Shown here piece by piece: positions 46,529 to 58,214 of a stretch of DNA of 64,000 nucleotides (positions are counted from its first letter, which is position 1; each line of letters starts with the position of its first letter). The stretch covers positions 35,428,001 through 35,492,000 of the forward strand of contig CM074864.1 in assembly GCA_037501455.1 (NCBI GenBank), given 5' to 3'. A program made the translations under genes and the position numbers. The stretch comes from Lantana camara. Its lineage: Eukaryota; Streptophyta; Magnoliopsida; Lamiales; Verbenaceae. The notes under the pieces are model-generated. The model made no database searches and was not told where the DNA came from. It was given only the letters and a program-made list of their open reading frames with translations.

Positions 46529-46914
46529 CTTGTTGGAAAACACGAATCAGAAAGCAGCGGAATTTAAAAAATTTTCCCAACAAAAGGACCTTGAACTCGC
46601 AATCGTGTAACCAAATTCGTAAAGATAGAAAACTTACTTTTCTTTTATTCTTTCTTGAAGCGTTTCAAGCCACCCAAGAACGCTCTTCTCGCAGCTTGAT
46701 CCCCTCCCCTTGGTAAAGCTCGAATCTTCAAACTTCTAACTTGAAGTCTCTAGAGAAAGTCCACCAACTTGATCACAATCTAACTAGTAAGGATGCTAGT
46801 TCTCTAGTTAGTGTTTAGGCTTAACCTAGGGTTTAATTTAATCTTGGAGAAAGGAAGGTGTTCAACACATGAACCAAGAATTGTGTATTAGCTCTAAAGG
46901 GGAGCATGAGCTCC

Positions 46915-46926
46915 CCTATATATAGG
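46915..46926 (-). promoter_or_regulatory. TATA box of copia 5' LTR
   Basis: CCTATATATAGG, the same as in the other LTR. In this LTR it would be the promoter of the element's own transcript. Confidence 0.6.
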
Positions 46927-47256
46927 AAAGGGGAGGGGCGGCCGAACCTAGTCCTAATGGACAAAGGATTTGGTCCCTCTCTCTCCTATTACTTGATGAT
47001 CAAGTATTTTCCAACTTTGACTTTCAATTCTAATTCAAGTCAACTTTTAAGAGAGCTAAAAATATCCAAACTATTTTTTGATAATTTTATACTTTATTTA
47101 TTATAAAATAAATAACTTATTTTTATCTAATTAATTAATTCGTAATTAATTAACTAGATTATTTTCTCCAAAATTAGACTTTCTTTTTAATTCAAAATTA
47201 AACCAAAGTCTATTAAATAATTAACTAATTAATTATTTAACATATATATATATACA

Positions 47257-47309
47257 CACGTGTGTGACACGTGTCACTCACGTGAGCCACACGTGTGACT
47301 TCACACGTT
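47257..47309. promoter_or_regulatory. CACGTG cluster, copia 5' LTR
   Basis: Four exact CACGTG palindromes and one mutated copy within 53 bases, upstream of the TATA box on the minus strand. Confidence 0.65.
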
Positions 47310-50102
47310 TGGAACCCTCTTGGCCCGATTAACTCGTTTAATCATTTTCAAGCCTCAACTCATGTAACCAAGTTGTTGTGTGTGACCCTCTAGGTTCTCA
47401 ATTCAATTAGCAGTGACCCTAATTAATTAATTCACTAATTAATTAATCAGTCCACAGATTAAACGACCATAGTCTAGCAACAGGTGTTTAACCCCTAGCT
47501 GAATTGGAATGTTCGGATTCGACAGAACCTTTAAGTCATTGATTCATGTGAGATACAATCCTCCTACTTACTATCTCTCAACCAAGATCTAGGGCAAGGG
47601 AATAATCAGAACCCTAATAATCCGGTCTTAAAGCTAAGTGCATTTCATATCCATTTGATCTCAATCCAAGAAACCCTTTTCTTGATGTCTTGATCTACTG
47701 CCTTGGCCAAGGACTCCATATGGCATATGAATGACTTACACAATAAGAGATCACCTTGCAAATGCAAGTGTAGGTCCTTTCTTGATTCTCATTCACTTTC
47801 ATGAGTCACTTGTGCAGCCCCAGCATAAGCCTTGAATCAGTTGTCTATGGCGACACCCTTTAAAGCTTATACCTAAGACTACAGAGTTAACTCATAAAGT
47901 GAGAAGGAACCTCAAGTCTAAGGATCAATTAATCACATCAATGACTCGTGAGATATTTCCTAATATGGAAGTTTCCATTTCCTGAAATAGAAACTTCCTT
48001 TCCCATTTAGGAATGTTCTCACACCGGGCACCTCAGTGAACTTACTTATTAAAGTAAGCACCCTCATGTATCACGCACGTATCAACTATACACTTTGCAC
48101 CTCCATGAAACAAGGTGGTCCTTCTTAAGGGCGTGATCCCACAAGCAAGCCTTAGAGGAGTCAGGTTGACACTCCCACTGTCTGTAGGACTCATCGGCTT
48201 GGAGTATTTTACTAATCATGACTTATGTGATATAGGGCTCGTTTCATGAACCATTTCACCTAAATGGTAGAGTCCTAAAGTCATCAGGATTAGGGGAGTT
48301 CTCATACATGCACACATAATGGAAACACTCAAAACACGTATTGGCATATAAAGAAGTATTTGCCTATGATTAATCGTATATTATTCAAAGATTGTCTGTG
48401 ATATAAGAAAAGTCCCAAAGCAGATTATGTCGAATCGGCTTTCTAGGGCACTATTCCTAACATGCGGAAGCAGAACATATATTCAATAACGAGGTTTATC
48501 ATAAAAGACGGGTTCCACTAGCATGAATACCTAGTCCCGAAACAATATAACATAATCATAACATTTCATACATAAATCTATACCTTATTCAATTAACAAA
48601 ATGCGTGAAGTGACCCAAACTGACCAAACTACTCGACCGACTCGAAACCCCGCCTAGCACTCCAACACCTGCAAGAGAAAACTGAAAACAAAGTCGGGTT
48701 CAGTCTATAGGAGACTGGTGGGTATAAAACAGGGCATAATATACTATTATCGCAGAATTTAAACACTCACGCATGCAAGCTCTAATCCCATGCGAGGTTT
48801 TTAAGATATTTCTCAAATGGGTAAAACAAAGGAAAACAACGCTCGGGATTACAACTATCAAAATTCATTCATTCGTAATCATTTATGAGGTCATTATGTG
48901 AGCCCTGGCGGGTGGGCGAACATCTCCAACCTACTCCTTGTGTGTGTATATCGATTCAATCTTTTCATTAGAGAACATACACATTCATGCATAATTGTCC
49001 ATATTCATTCATAATCAAGCATAATCATTATTATTCATAAATATAAAACCATTTTCCTCCAGGTGGTGGACGGGTTAGCAAGACTCGGCCACCGGTCCAT
49101 ACATTGACCCAGGGGGTACATGAATCCCCCAATGGCACTTAGATTACATTCCCCGCTAAACCTCCTAGCGAGGGCCGGTATCACCGTAAATATGGTGGGA
49201 CTAGTACAAGGGATCACCATCTGCCCTTGCCTCCCCGGATCGCCACTTGCACTAAGTCCCTGGGCCCATGTGTTCAATCATGTCCACGTCAAAAATCATA
49301 AGGTGGGAATACATAAAAGAAGCACTTTAGGTTGGAAAATAATAGACTCTTTTGAAAAGACTCGATATATATACATATATATAATATTTTGGCTTAAAAC
49401 CTGCACATAAGGGATATATCGGGTCATCATAGCTAATAGAAGAGAAACCTACCTGTTACACCTTACCGAACAATAATAAGAAGAAAAAAAAACTTGAGGT
49501 GTCCTATGAACCCGGCATCTCCGCCCTGGAGAAAATTATACAAGGATAATGTAACATGCTCGTGTGACTCAAGACTCCAAATGGACCATATATGATGCAC
49601 GGCAATCATATGCACATGATATGAATACATAAAAGATGATACTATGTCTTGAACACGTTCATGTGCACTATTAATGCATTTAAGGCATATAAACAAGCCA
49701 TTCACTTGTTCAAGGAAGCGTTCATATTTATTCAAGTTCATAATTTCACATTTCCTATCAATTCAATCCACAAATTTCATATAACAATCATAAAACGTAC
49801 TATTTCACATCCAAACATTTCATAATTCATGGCAATTAGTCATGAATTCATATAACATTTATAGCTCAATGATTACAAGTTTACAATTAGAGAATAGATA
49901 AATAAAGACATTCAAGTCATGTTCGGAAATTAAATAACACGAAATAGGCAACAATTAAATTCTAAAATTAAATATATAAATAATTCATAACATATATATA
50001 ATACACATAAATACATTTATATAATATATATATATATATACACGTACCCTGCATGCATTTAATAATATATATACTATATATACATATTTGCATGCATGTT
50101 GC

Positions 50103-50104
<2 letters not shown>

Positions 50105-50141
<37 letters not shown>

Positions 50142-50144
50142 ACA

Positions 50145-50195
<51 letters not shown>
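50105..50195. repeat. (TA)n microsatellite, element D 5' LTR
   Basis: Two near-pure (TA)n runs (50105-50137 and 50149-50195). A further run is at 50330-50358. The other D LTR has only short TA runs at the matching places. Confidence 0.92.
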
Positions 50196-50196
<1 letters not shown>

Positions 50197-50325
50197 CATA
50201 ACACTAATTGCACACATGCATGCCAGATTATATTTATATATATATATATACGGAATACAATAACAAATTAACAAAAGAACACCACTACATGCATGTATTA
50301 CTAGGTTATATTACGTAATATATTA

Positions 50326-50361
<36 letters not shown>

Positions 50362-50472
50362 TACACAGCAACACACAACATAATCATACAGCCCTGCACG
50401 CTGAAGATATAAATACATATAACAAAAACATGCACGAAAGGAAAGAAATGGCAGCAGTAAACTCCAAGCAGG

Positions 50473-50601
50473 GCATTCCCTGCCCTGGGGAAAAGCCAAT
50501 ACAAACCTTCCCCGGCCAAGGAAGGAGATGCAGACCGAATCTGCACAAAGTGTCCCCGCCCGGGGACACAACAGACCAAAATCTCCCCGCCCGGGGAGAT
50601 T
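50473..50601. repeat. GC-palindrome cluster, element D 5' LTR
   Basis: Units: TTCCCTGCCCTGGGGAA, CCTTCCCCGGCCAAGGAAGG, GTGTCCCCGCCCGGGGACAC and ATCTCCCCGCCCGGGGAGAT. The third is a perfect stem with a GTGT/ACAC flank seen nowhere else. Confidence 0.83.
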
Positions 50602-51841
50602 AACGCAGCAGGAAAGAAACGAACAGCAGCAGTTCACACAGAACAGGGGAGGAAATGAAGGCAAAACAGCGCAAGAATACGCACAAGACTTCAATCAACA
50701 ATTAGGCAAACAATTAAATAGATTAAGGTGCTGCAAAACTCAGAAAAACAGATCCTTAACACACTAAAATTCACGCAGCAGCAGCAACACGAAAATAAGG
50801 AGGAAAAGATGTCATTTTCATACAAAATTCATTAATGGTATCTCATCAAATCTTCAAATACCACAAAATATATGTCCATAAATGAAATAAGGGAGTTAAA
50901 GTGATCACTTTCATGCTTTAAAACAATCAAAACCATCAACGATTCAAAGACATCAAGAAATTGCTTCATAACCTAACTATTCATTCATTTCCTTCAAACT
51001 CCATGAATATAAGCTCAAAATTAGGGATACATGGATTAAATGAACATAAATGAATGTATATAGCAATCCCTAACTCACCCTCTTGAATTGGTTGAAGGTT
51101 AGAAGAGATTAGAGCTCAAAATCGCCAAGATGGCCAAAGTGACGTGTTGGAACTGGAAGTCTGATGTTTAGCTGAGTTTTTCTCTTGGGTTGAGACTGTG
51201 AGTCAAAATGGGGTTTCTAGGGCTGATAGAGGGTTGAGTTAAGTTTCCAAAAAGTCTAACCATGGTTAATTTGGATAAGTACGGTGAGAGTTATGATTAA
51301 AATGGTAAAGTGTGACAGTTTTCCTGCCGATTCATTTTTCGGTTGAATTTCGAAGCGTCAAATGATTTTGGAAAAATATGAGGCTAAGTTCATTAAACCC
51401 GAATCTTTGATACAAGTTCAATGAAGTTGACGGAACTCGATTTCGAGTTCCCGAGCTCAAGATATCACATACGGAACCAAGGGTGCGCTAATTGCTCGTT
51501 AGCCCCGATTTGGTTCCACAACTCAAATTAAATTCGTTACCACGTCAAACGAGATCGAAAACATGAAATGAGCATATAGACATGTTCATAACACATAAAT
51601 CTACGTCATACTAAATTTTCACGAAATTTCGATTTCAATTCATATAAGAACGAAACACGATTAAAACACTTCTGGTCAAAACATTAACAATTTCATAACA
51701 TTACAAATTAAATAAGAAAATTAAATTCCATTTTAAAATAAATAAAAGCCAATGATTTAAATGTTGAAATTAATTAATATAATTAAATATATAATTAATT
51801 AACATTAACACATAATTATCAATTAATTATACTAATTAACG

Positions 51842-54665
51842 CTAGGCGCCACATCCCCCGCACTATAGCCTCAATCCATGTATGAAACGGGCAATTCATA
51901 TATGAACCGAAACTATAGCGAACGGGAGACAATAAAAACTCAAAAGCTAGGCGGGTACCCTCAAATAATACCACTAAACAATTGTATCAATAAAAGCCAC
52001 AATACTTATAGGTACCATATTTACATATTTATTAATAGATACCAACATTTCATACAATACAATATCACCTCCAACGTTAGGTAAGGCATAATACAAAATA
52101 TAAGAAGTATCAATACATGAGCTAAAATATGAAGGTGAAGTACTAGACCCGAATAAAAGAAAGGCTAGACTCTAATTCCCGCCTAGCACGAACCTGCAAA
52201 AACTGAAAGGTTGAGGTGTCAGTCCAACACGGACTGAGCGAGGGGTATAAATAAATATTTGCGTACATACATGCAAGTTATAATCTCGGGTAATAATTTT
52301 GGAAAATAACAACATGATTTAGAAAAGAAGAGATAATATCGTCCGAGGTTACAACTAATCCATTTTATCAATTCAATCAATTCAATACGATCAATTTGTG
52401 CCCGGCGAGTGAGGGCAAATCTCCAACCTTTCACCGACTGTGTATAATACTTCAATTTATTAGTGGATTAGGTGATCACACAAACAATTCTGTGCACAAT
52501 TAGCAATTTCAATCAATACATCCTTCTTCCTTCGGGTGATGGAGGGCTTGCAAGACCCAACCATCCAATCATGGTGTACGTCGGGAACATGACTCCCACG
52601 CACGGGATTCCTTCCTCCACCAAACCTCCTGGTGGATTCAGAGGTGATCCCACAATGGTGAGGGTAGTGCAAGAGTTACCCGTCAGCCCTTGCTTCCCCG
52701 GTTGGCTCAAGACACTACCCTCGGGGCCCAACGTGAACAATAGTTACTCGCCAAAACATTCAATCAATCCGTTCAATTCACGAAATCCGTTGTAAATCAA
52801 TAAGATTTGAAAACTATAAATATACATATACTTTTGGCCGAAAACACACGTACGGTTGTAAGGGTTCTAAGTAGCTACAATTTAAACCTCACCTGACGAG
52901 CGATGGGTCAAGATAAGGCTACAAGATAATGCCACACGATCCATGATCTCCGCCCTGGAGAAAAACTGGACAAGAAAGGGAACAGTAGGAACTCGTGAGA
53001 CATGACTCAATATGAGACCAAGTATAACGCACGACAATGTTCATGTAATTTAAATAAAACCAAGCAATCAATTAACACTAAGCATGTATAAACACCAAAT
53101 AACACCTAAGAGGTGAAATTAATAACAAGAAATCATGTATTCATATCATTCAATTATTTCAAGTTCAATTCATATAAGGCATGAAGTCAACCAATAACGT
53201 TTGAGCAATTAAGTACCAAGAAGTGTCAAGTATGAGCATACTTATCAATTAAGTGAGCATATAATTCATATAAGTCGTATATGGGAGCTAAGAAAGTGAA
53301 AGGAACGCAATAACAAGGTTTTTGGTGAAGTTTGGCAAAAATCGGCAATTTTTAAAAATGACCAAGCTGTGGAGAAAGGGAAATATCTAAAGTTCTAGAG
53401 ATTGGAATTAGGTTTTGTTTGTTGAGAATGAAACTAGACAAGTATACCTTTAAAATGATATATGGCTCGTTTTCTAGTTCAAAGCGAGGAGAAAATGGTG
53501 AACGGTTGAAGTTGGGTGAATGCAGTTTGTCGGTAAAGCAGCGACACCAAAAAGAATTGATCATAAATAACAAATGGGAAAATATATTGAGATGATTCCA
53601 ATTGGAGGCTCTTGTAGACTTCAAGATCTTTCCAAAGAATCATAAATCAGGTCATTTGAAGTTCGGATGAGGGAGTAACCGGCCGGGTAAAATTCAAGGG
53701 AAAAGTTTCCCGGCCCGGTAAAGCAGTACAGAAGCTTTACGGGGGAAAACTACCCGCCCCGGTACTTTTTATGCACAAAAAGTACCCGGCCGGGTACTGT
53801 TCCAGAGCTGGAAAAAGGGGCAAAGCAGGGGTAGCTTCGGGGAAGAAAGAAAAGGAATGAAACCCCAAAGTAAACTCAACCAAAATACTCCAAAATAAGC
53901 ACATAACATGTATATAACTTAAAGACATCAATTAGGTAGCATATAAACCATGAAACATGCATCAATCATCAAGAATTCATCATTCAAAACCCCTAAAATA
54001 TCATGTTAACCCACTTTCCTCTTATTCAAGAATTCATGCAAGTTATGAGATGTAATGATCCTAAACATGCTTCTAAGCACTTATAACCCAAGGAATCATA
54101 TCATATTTATCAAACCCTACTCAAATATATCTCAAGGGATTCAATCAAATTCTCCATATACCTCAAGATGGAAGAAGAAATGGATGAAATGATAAGATGA
54201 TGAAGATGATGCTTCTAACTTCATAAATCCTCCAAGAATCTTGCTTGAAAAAGAGATGAATACTTCCTTCCCTTCTTCGTGTGTTTGGATCGATATATAT
54301 GGGTGTGAGTGTGTGTATATATGATGAAAATGTATGGAATGAAATGTGGGAGAGAGATATACCTATGATATATTATATCTTCCACTAACCAAGATGAATC
54401 ATCAAATTTTGCAGCTAAGTCCTTGAAATAATTGAATTCATGCAACCAAGTTTCATTCCATAGCAATTAATCATCTAACTCCAAATCATGTTATGCAGTT
54501 AAGTCCACATATTTATGAAATGATCAAGTAAGGCCACATAATAGTAATTAGACACGATAGCAATTAATTTACATAAATTTCACGGTAATGAAAATTCATA
54601 TAAATGCATGGAGATATAATACATATAATGTTATGAAAATTATAAGTGAAAACCGGGGCGTTATA
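51842..54665 (-). mobile_element. Element E, 3' LTR
   Basis: This 2.82-kb LTR ends CCGGGGCGTTATA next to the polypurine tract. It has the LTR hairpin at about 52536-52566 (GATGGAGGG...CCCAACCATC) and the palindrome cluster at 53673-53798. Paired frames at 52460-52795 on both strands are chance and recur in the other LTR. Confidence 0.85.
53673..53798. repeat. GC-palindrome cluster, element E 3' LTR
   Basis: Four units: GTAACCGGCCGGGTAA, TTTCCCGGCCCGGTAAA, CTACCCGCCCCGGTACTT and AGTACCCGGCCGGGTACT. Confidence 0.82.
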
Positions 54666-54680
54666 ATTCTCTCCCCCTTA
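54666..54680 (-). other. Polypurine tract of element E
   Basis: The minus strand reads TTAAGGGGGAGAGAA before the LTR start TATAACGCCCCGG. Confidence 0.82.
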
Positions 54681-54735
54681 AGAGGACCTGGTCCCCAGGT
54701 CCACTGTCGAGTTCTAAAATTATGCACAAGAAACA

Positions 54736-54857
54736 AGAGAGCCCCGTCTCTTAGACAAGTAATGAGAGGGCCCCGTCTCCCTAACACGAAATGAGAGCAC
54801 CCCGTCTCTCCATAAGAAATGAGAGAACCCCGTCTCTCAAAAAAAGAAATGAGAGAA
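54736..54857. repeat. GAGAG-CTCTC hairpin minisatellite, element E
   Basis: Four full units and a partial fifth (GAGAGAACAA), about 29-30 bp apart, with CCCCGT loops. The second unit reads GAGAGGGCCCCGTCTCC. The position beside the PPT is the same as in A and D. Confidence 0.8.
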
Positions 54858-55020
54858 CAAATTGTAACAGATTCACATAAATGACACATAGAGCAAGTAG
54901 AATCACGTGAATCACATAGCTAACACTTATATACCATCAAATTGCTATCAACAAGAAATCAAATACAACAATAATAAAATTCATGATGTATGTGATATGC
55001 ATGATTAAGTGTGCCGTTCA

Positions 55021-55021
55021 C
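55021..55021 (-). other. Intron 3 donor, element E
   Basis: CAATG|GTGAACGGCACAC followed by a diverged copy of the shared downstream motif (CATGCATATCACATAC). No acceptor chosen. Confidence 0.4.
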
Positions 55022-56167
55022 CATTGTTCGGGAATCTTCCATGGTAGTGATCCATTTCAACACTCGATTTGATGTTGGAGATTCCTCCACCCTTAGCATC
55101 GAACATGAAATCCCCGAAAACCAATACTTAAATGACAATTTAATCCTGTTTCCATGATCAATTCTCTTATCCGGTACCTTCCTTACCAAAATTTTTCCTC
55201 GAAGTTCTCTTTCGTCCCCATCCTTTTCAAGATAAGAAACACGTTATATAGAGAGCTCAATCCGTTCAACCTTGGAAGACTTGAATTCATACGTGTCCGG
55301 TGTTAAGAGTCCAATGATGTTAATATTTCAACCCAAGTCGTCATCGTTCATTCTTTACTCTACCTTGTCATTTCAATTCCCAAACACTTCTTGAATACTC
55401 ATCTTCTACTCTTGAAGCACTTACCTCTTCTGGTATTATTCCGAAAATTTTACCCTGTCTCATCCATTAACTTTTCAACTCTCTTTGAATCCATATCTTC
55501 ATCTCTCGAGGCACTCGTCTCTTTCAATATTATTCCCGAAGTCTTCCTTACCTTGATCTTGAAATTTCACCGAGTGCTAATTCTCCTACCATTTCTTGAA
55601 TACCAATTTCCATTTCTTGAATACCAATTTCCAGTTCTTGAAGTGCTTATCCTTCTTGAAATTATTCTCAAGATTTTCTCACCCCAAACTTAAGGGTCAT
55701 CGAACATCATAATCATCTAATTTTTTTCCTTTTTCCACTTTCGAGAAATCCCATTGTGGTTAACTCTTGCATTTTTGTTACCTCTATTCGAAGTAATCCG
55801 TTCGAGCCAATCCATGAATTTGAGGTTATTTACCGGTCGACTCTCCCCCTTAAGAATTCCTATCCTTATTCGTTAATTTGTAACATCACTTTTAAATTTT
55901 TCTTAAAGGTTCTCGAATTCTTTAACTTACTTCCTTGGCACAAACGATTCAAATCTCGCCACTTGTCTAGAAATTTTCTCACATTTACCCTTGAAACGAT
56001 TGATAGGAATAGTGACCTACTTCTTTCATTCCAACTTACTACTTTTCCCGACCTCTCAACTACTCTTTCCCTTTTGACCCATACTTTGCCATCCCTTTAT
56101 TTTCCTTATCATATTTCGGTTGTGTCTCGGTTGAAGTATTGCTTGATAAGTGAGGTGGGGAGAGTTC
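55022..56167 (-). other. Element E exon 3 region, no recognisable protein
   Basis: This lies between the intron-2 acceptor and intron-3 donor. Plus-strand frames at 55391-56235 run against the element and are not shared with A, B or D. Confidence 0.35.
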
Positions 56168-56355
56168 CTATCAAGAAAACACTTAAAATGCATGTTGGGT
56201 TAAGATGCCAATGCACATATCACACTTGTAACTAATTAAAGATGCAACACATTAGAATAGTCAAGCTCAATTAATATACGCATATAAATGGTAAGATTTA
56301 AACGATTTAAAACAATGTATAATGCACGTGCTTATGAATGCGTTGAACCTGTCAC
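56168..56355 (-). other. Probable intron 2 of element E
   Basis: Donor CTACG|GTGACAGGTTC and acceptor TTTTCTTGATAG|GAACTC enclose 188 bases; TTAACCCAACATGCATT precedes the acceptor. Confidence 0.6.
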
Positions 56356-57861
56356 CGTAGTTGCATCTATTAGCTTGACACTTGTTCCTTGTTTGTTGAT
56401 TTACGATCTTGCCTCGAATTAATTGGTCATTTCTTGTTACCCACGGTCTTCCAATTCTTCAAAATCCCTAAAATCAACTTGCACATTTCCATTACTTGAG
56501 AATGGAAATTTCTTGAACTCGATTCCGTCCCCAAACATTCCTTCTAAAGTATTGATTTCTAAGTGTTGCTCGAACCTCCTTTTTGAACATCTTCTTCATC
56601 AAAGTTTCCTTGTATCCATTCGCATAACTTTATAACCAAAATTATGATTCTTGCTCAAATACTTCCACTTCAATGCAATTGATACCTTGCCTTCTTTCGA
56701 AGAAGTAATCTCTAATTGTTATCTGAATTCATCCCTAGCCATCACCTCCATTGAAGTCCTCGGTTTATCCTTTATGATTGTGAATAGTTAAATGGACTCA
56801 CCCTCCAATTGCTTACACTGGAGCACCTAAGTTCCCTTTATAAATTCCTCGTCTTTCTTTATCGATTCCCTTGTTGCTCCATATCTTCCAATTCAACCGC
56901 TCAATACGACAATTAGCTTGGATATGGAAAATAGACTCAATCTGACCAAAGGTAGAATCTTTAGCACTTTAGTTTACCATAACTTGAAATCGCCATATCA
57001 GTCGTTCTCTTTAACTCTTCCCATCCGACTTCTTTCTTAACCCGAAATCCAAAATATTTCAATTCCTTGTAGACCTACCTCAATTACCTCGTTATTCCAT
57101 CATTCCAATTTATCATTTTTACGAACCCAACATCGCTCAACTTCTTAAATTTTCCAAGTTGATCCAAATCCTATTTCAAAGCTCGAAGGGTCTTGACTCA
57201 TCCTAAACTTAATTCCCAATTCTTACTTTGACATGAATCACTTGAGTTACTTTCTTCTCACACCTTGATTTTTGGTCCAATGAACCGAAGATCCTCAATT
57301 TGCTCACAAATCCGAACCTTGAATTATTCGTACCCTAAAATCTCTTTCACCTCTTCCTTGAGTTAAATAAGTCTCCTAAGCCCGGTTGATCACCCTCTTT
57401 TATAATGTAAACCCACGTGTCTATTTTGCAAGTTATAAACAACACTTCTTGGTGTTGGAACTCCCAACCTAAACGTCTTCGAGACTTTGCTCACTTTTCT
57501 CATGGGTGAAGGTTCCTACAAATATCCAGTTGAAAAGTTTTCCTAGCGTGGCATACATGTGGATCTTATGAATAAAATCATTACACCCCAACTTTCCACC
57601 ATATTGAGGTTCACCCTTGATACCATAGTTGGAGAAATTTCCTCTAACTTCCTAGAGCTTGTGAATTACTCCTACAATTACTTCTTCTGTCCGAACCTTA
57701 TGACTTAAATCTTAACTTGATGAATGAAGACCACGGCTCTTGAATCATTGGATGAATTTTTCCCTGGTGTGTTCCTTTACCCTTCTAGCCTATAGAAAAG
57801 ATCTTATAATAGGTTGAGGTTTTCGTAAAGATCGGTCGTGGTTTGATATTATCTTCATAAC
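56356..57861 (-). other. Element E exon 2 region, no recognisable protein
   Basis: These 1506 bases begin GTTATGAAGATAATATC then AAACCACG, as in A and D. The acceptor TGAGTTCAG at 57862-57863 would end intron 1; the matching donor (near 58140) is unclear because that region has drifted. Confidence 0.4.
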
Positions 57862-58198
57862 CTGAACTCACAACCATCTCAAGAATAAATGCATGCGGTT
57901 AATACATGTCATGCCGCATAATTGATGCCAAGGACATAGATTTGATGCAAAATGCAACCACTAACTCAATAAGATTTAAAGTAAAACACGTAGAAGGTCA
58001 ATTAATCATCAAGTAATAACACGAATCAACGTCATTTACAAATCATCAGGTAGCTCAAAGATATTCAGGTAAGTTCAAATAGATTCAAATAAGTTCAAGT
58101 AGTTCCAAATAAGATGCAAGACTCGCAAATTATCAAATAACCCTATGCCGTACGACTTAGACTCACAAGACACGAGACGAGAATCTCAGTTTTGCAAC

Positions 58199-58210
58199 CG
58201 GGATCTGATA
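58199..58210 (-). other. Degenerate primer-binding site of element E
   Basis: The minus strand reads TATCAGATCCCG where A, B and D read TATCAGAGC; the position before the LTR edge is right. Confidence 0.6.
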
Positions 58211-58214
58211 GGAA

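Larger units (their letters stand above)
39167..48462 (-). mobile_element. Complete copia (Ty1-type) LTR retrotransposon with dead coding region
   Basis: LTRs at 39167-41102 and 46531-48462 (1936 and 1932 bp) start TGTTAGGAATAGTGCCC and end TTTTCCAACA on the minus strand, with target duplication TGCGG (39162-39166 and 48463-48467). A PBS (46515-46528) and polypurine tract (41103-41113) are present. The LTRs differ at roughly 20 sites by eye, about 1%, yet the 5.4-kb interior has no frame longer than about 95 codons. Domain order gag, integrase, reverse transcriptase, RNase H identifies copia. Confidence 0.93.
46531..48462 (-). mobile_element. Copia 5' LTR
   Basis: Nearly identical to 39167-41102. 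It drives transcription leftwards. TATA box at 46915-46926; four CACGTG motifs at 47257-47295, the fifth mutated to CACGTT. Confidence 0.92.
48463..51841 (-). mobile_element. Element D, 5' LTR, segment 2
   Basis: It resumes at TGCGGAAGCAGAAC (as at 32227) and parallels 32227-35470 of the other D LTR. It runs to AACG (51838-51841), where element E is inserted. It carries the LTR hairpin near 49062, expanded (TA)n and a palindrome cluster. Confidence 0.87.

Noticed and set aside
52460..52795. Opposed frames of 70-107 codons, repeated at 58840-59175
   Set aside because: They fall on the LTR hairpin module in both E LTRs; the repetition is due to LTR identity and no family is recognisable.
55391..56235. 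Long plus-strand frames (100 and 159 codons) in element E
   Set aside because: They run antisense to the element, have Phe/Leu/Ser-rich composition typical of a shadow of A/G-rich sequence, and are absent from A, B and D.
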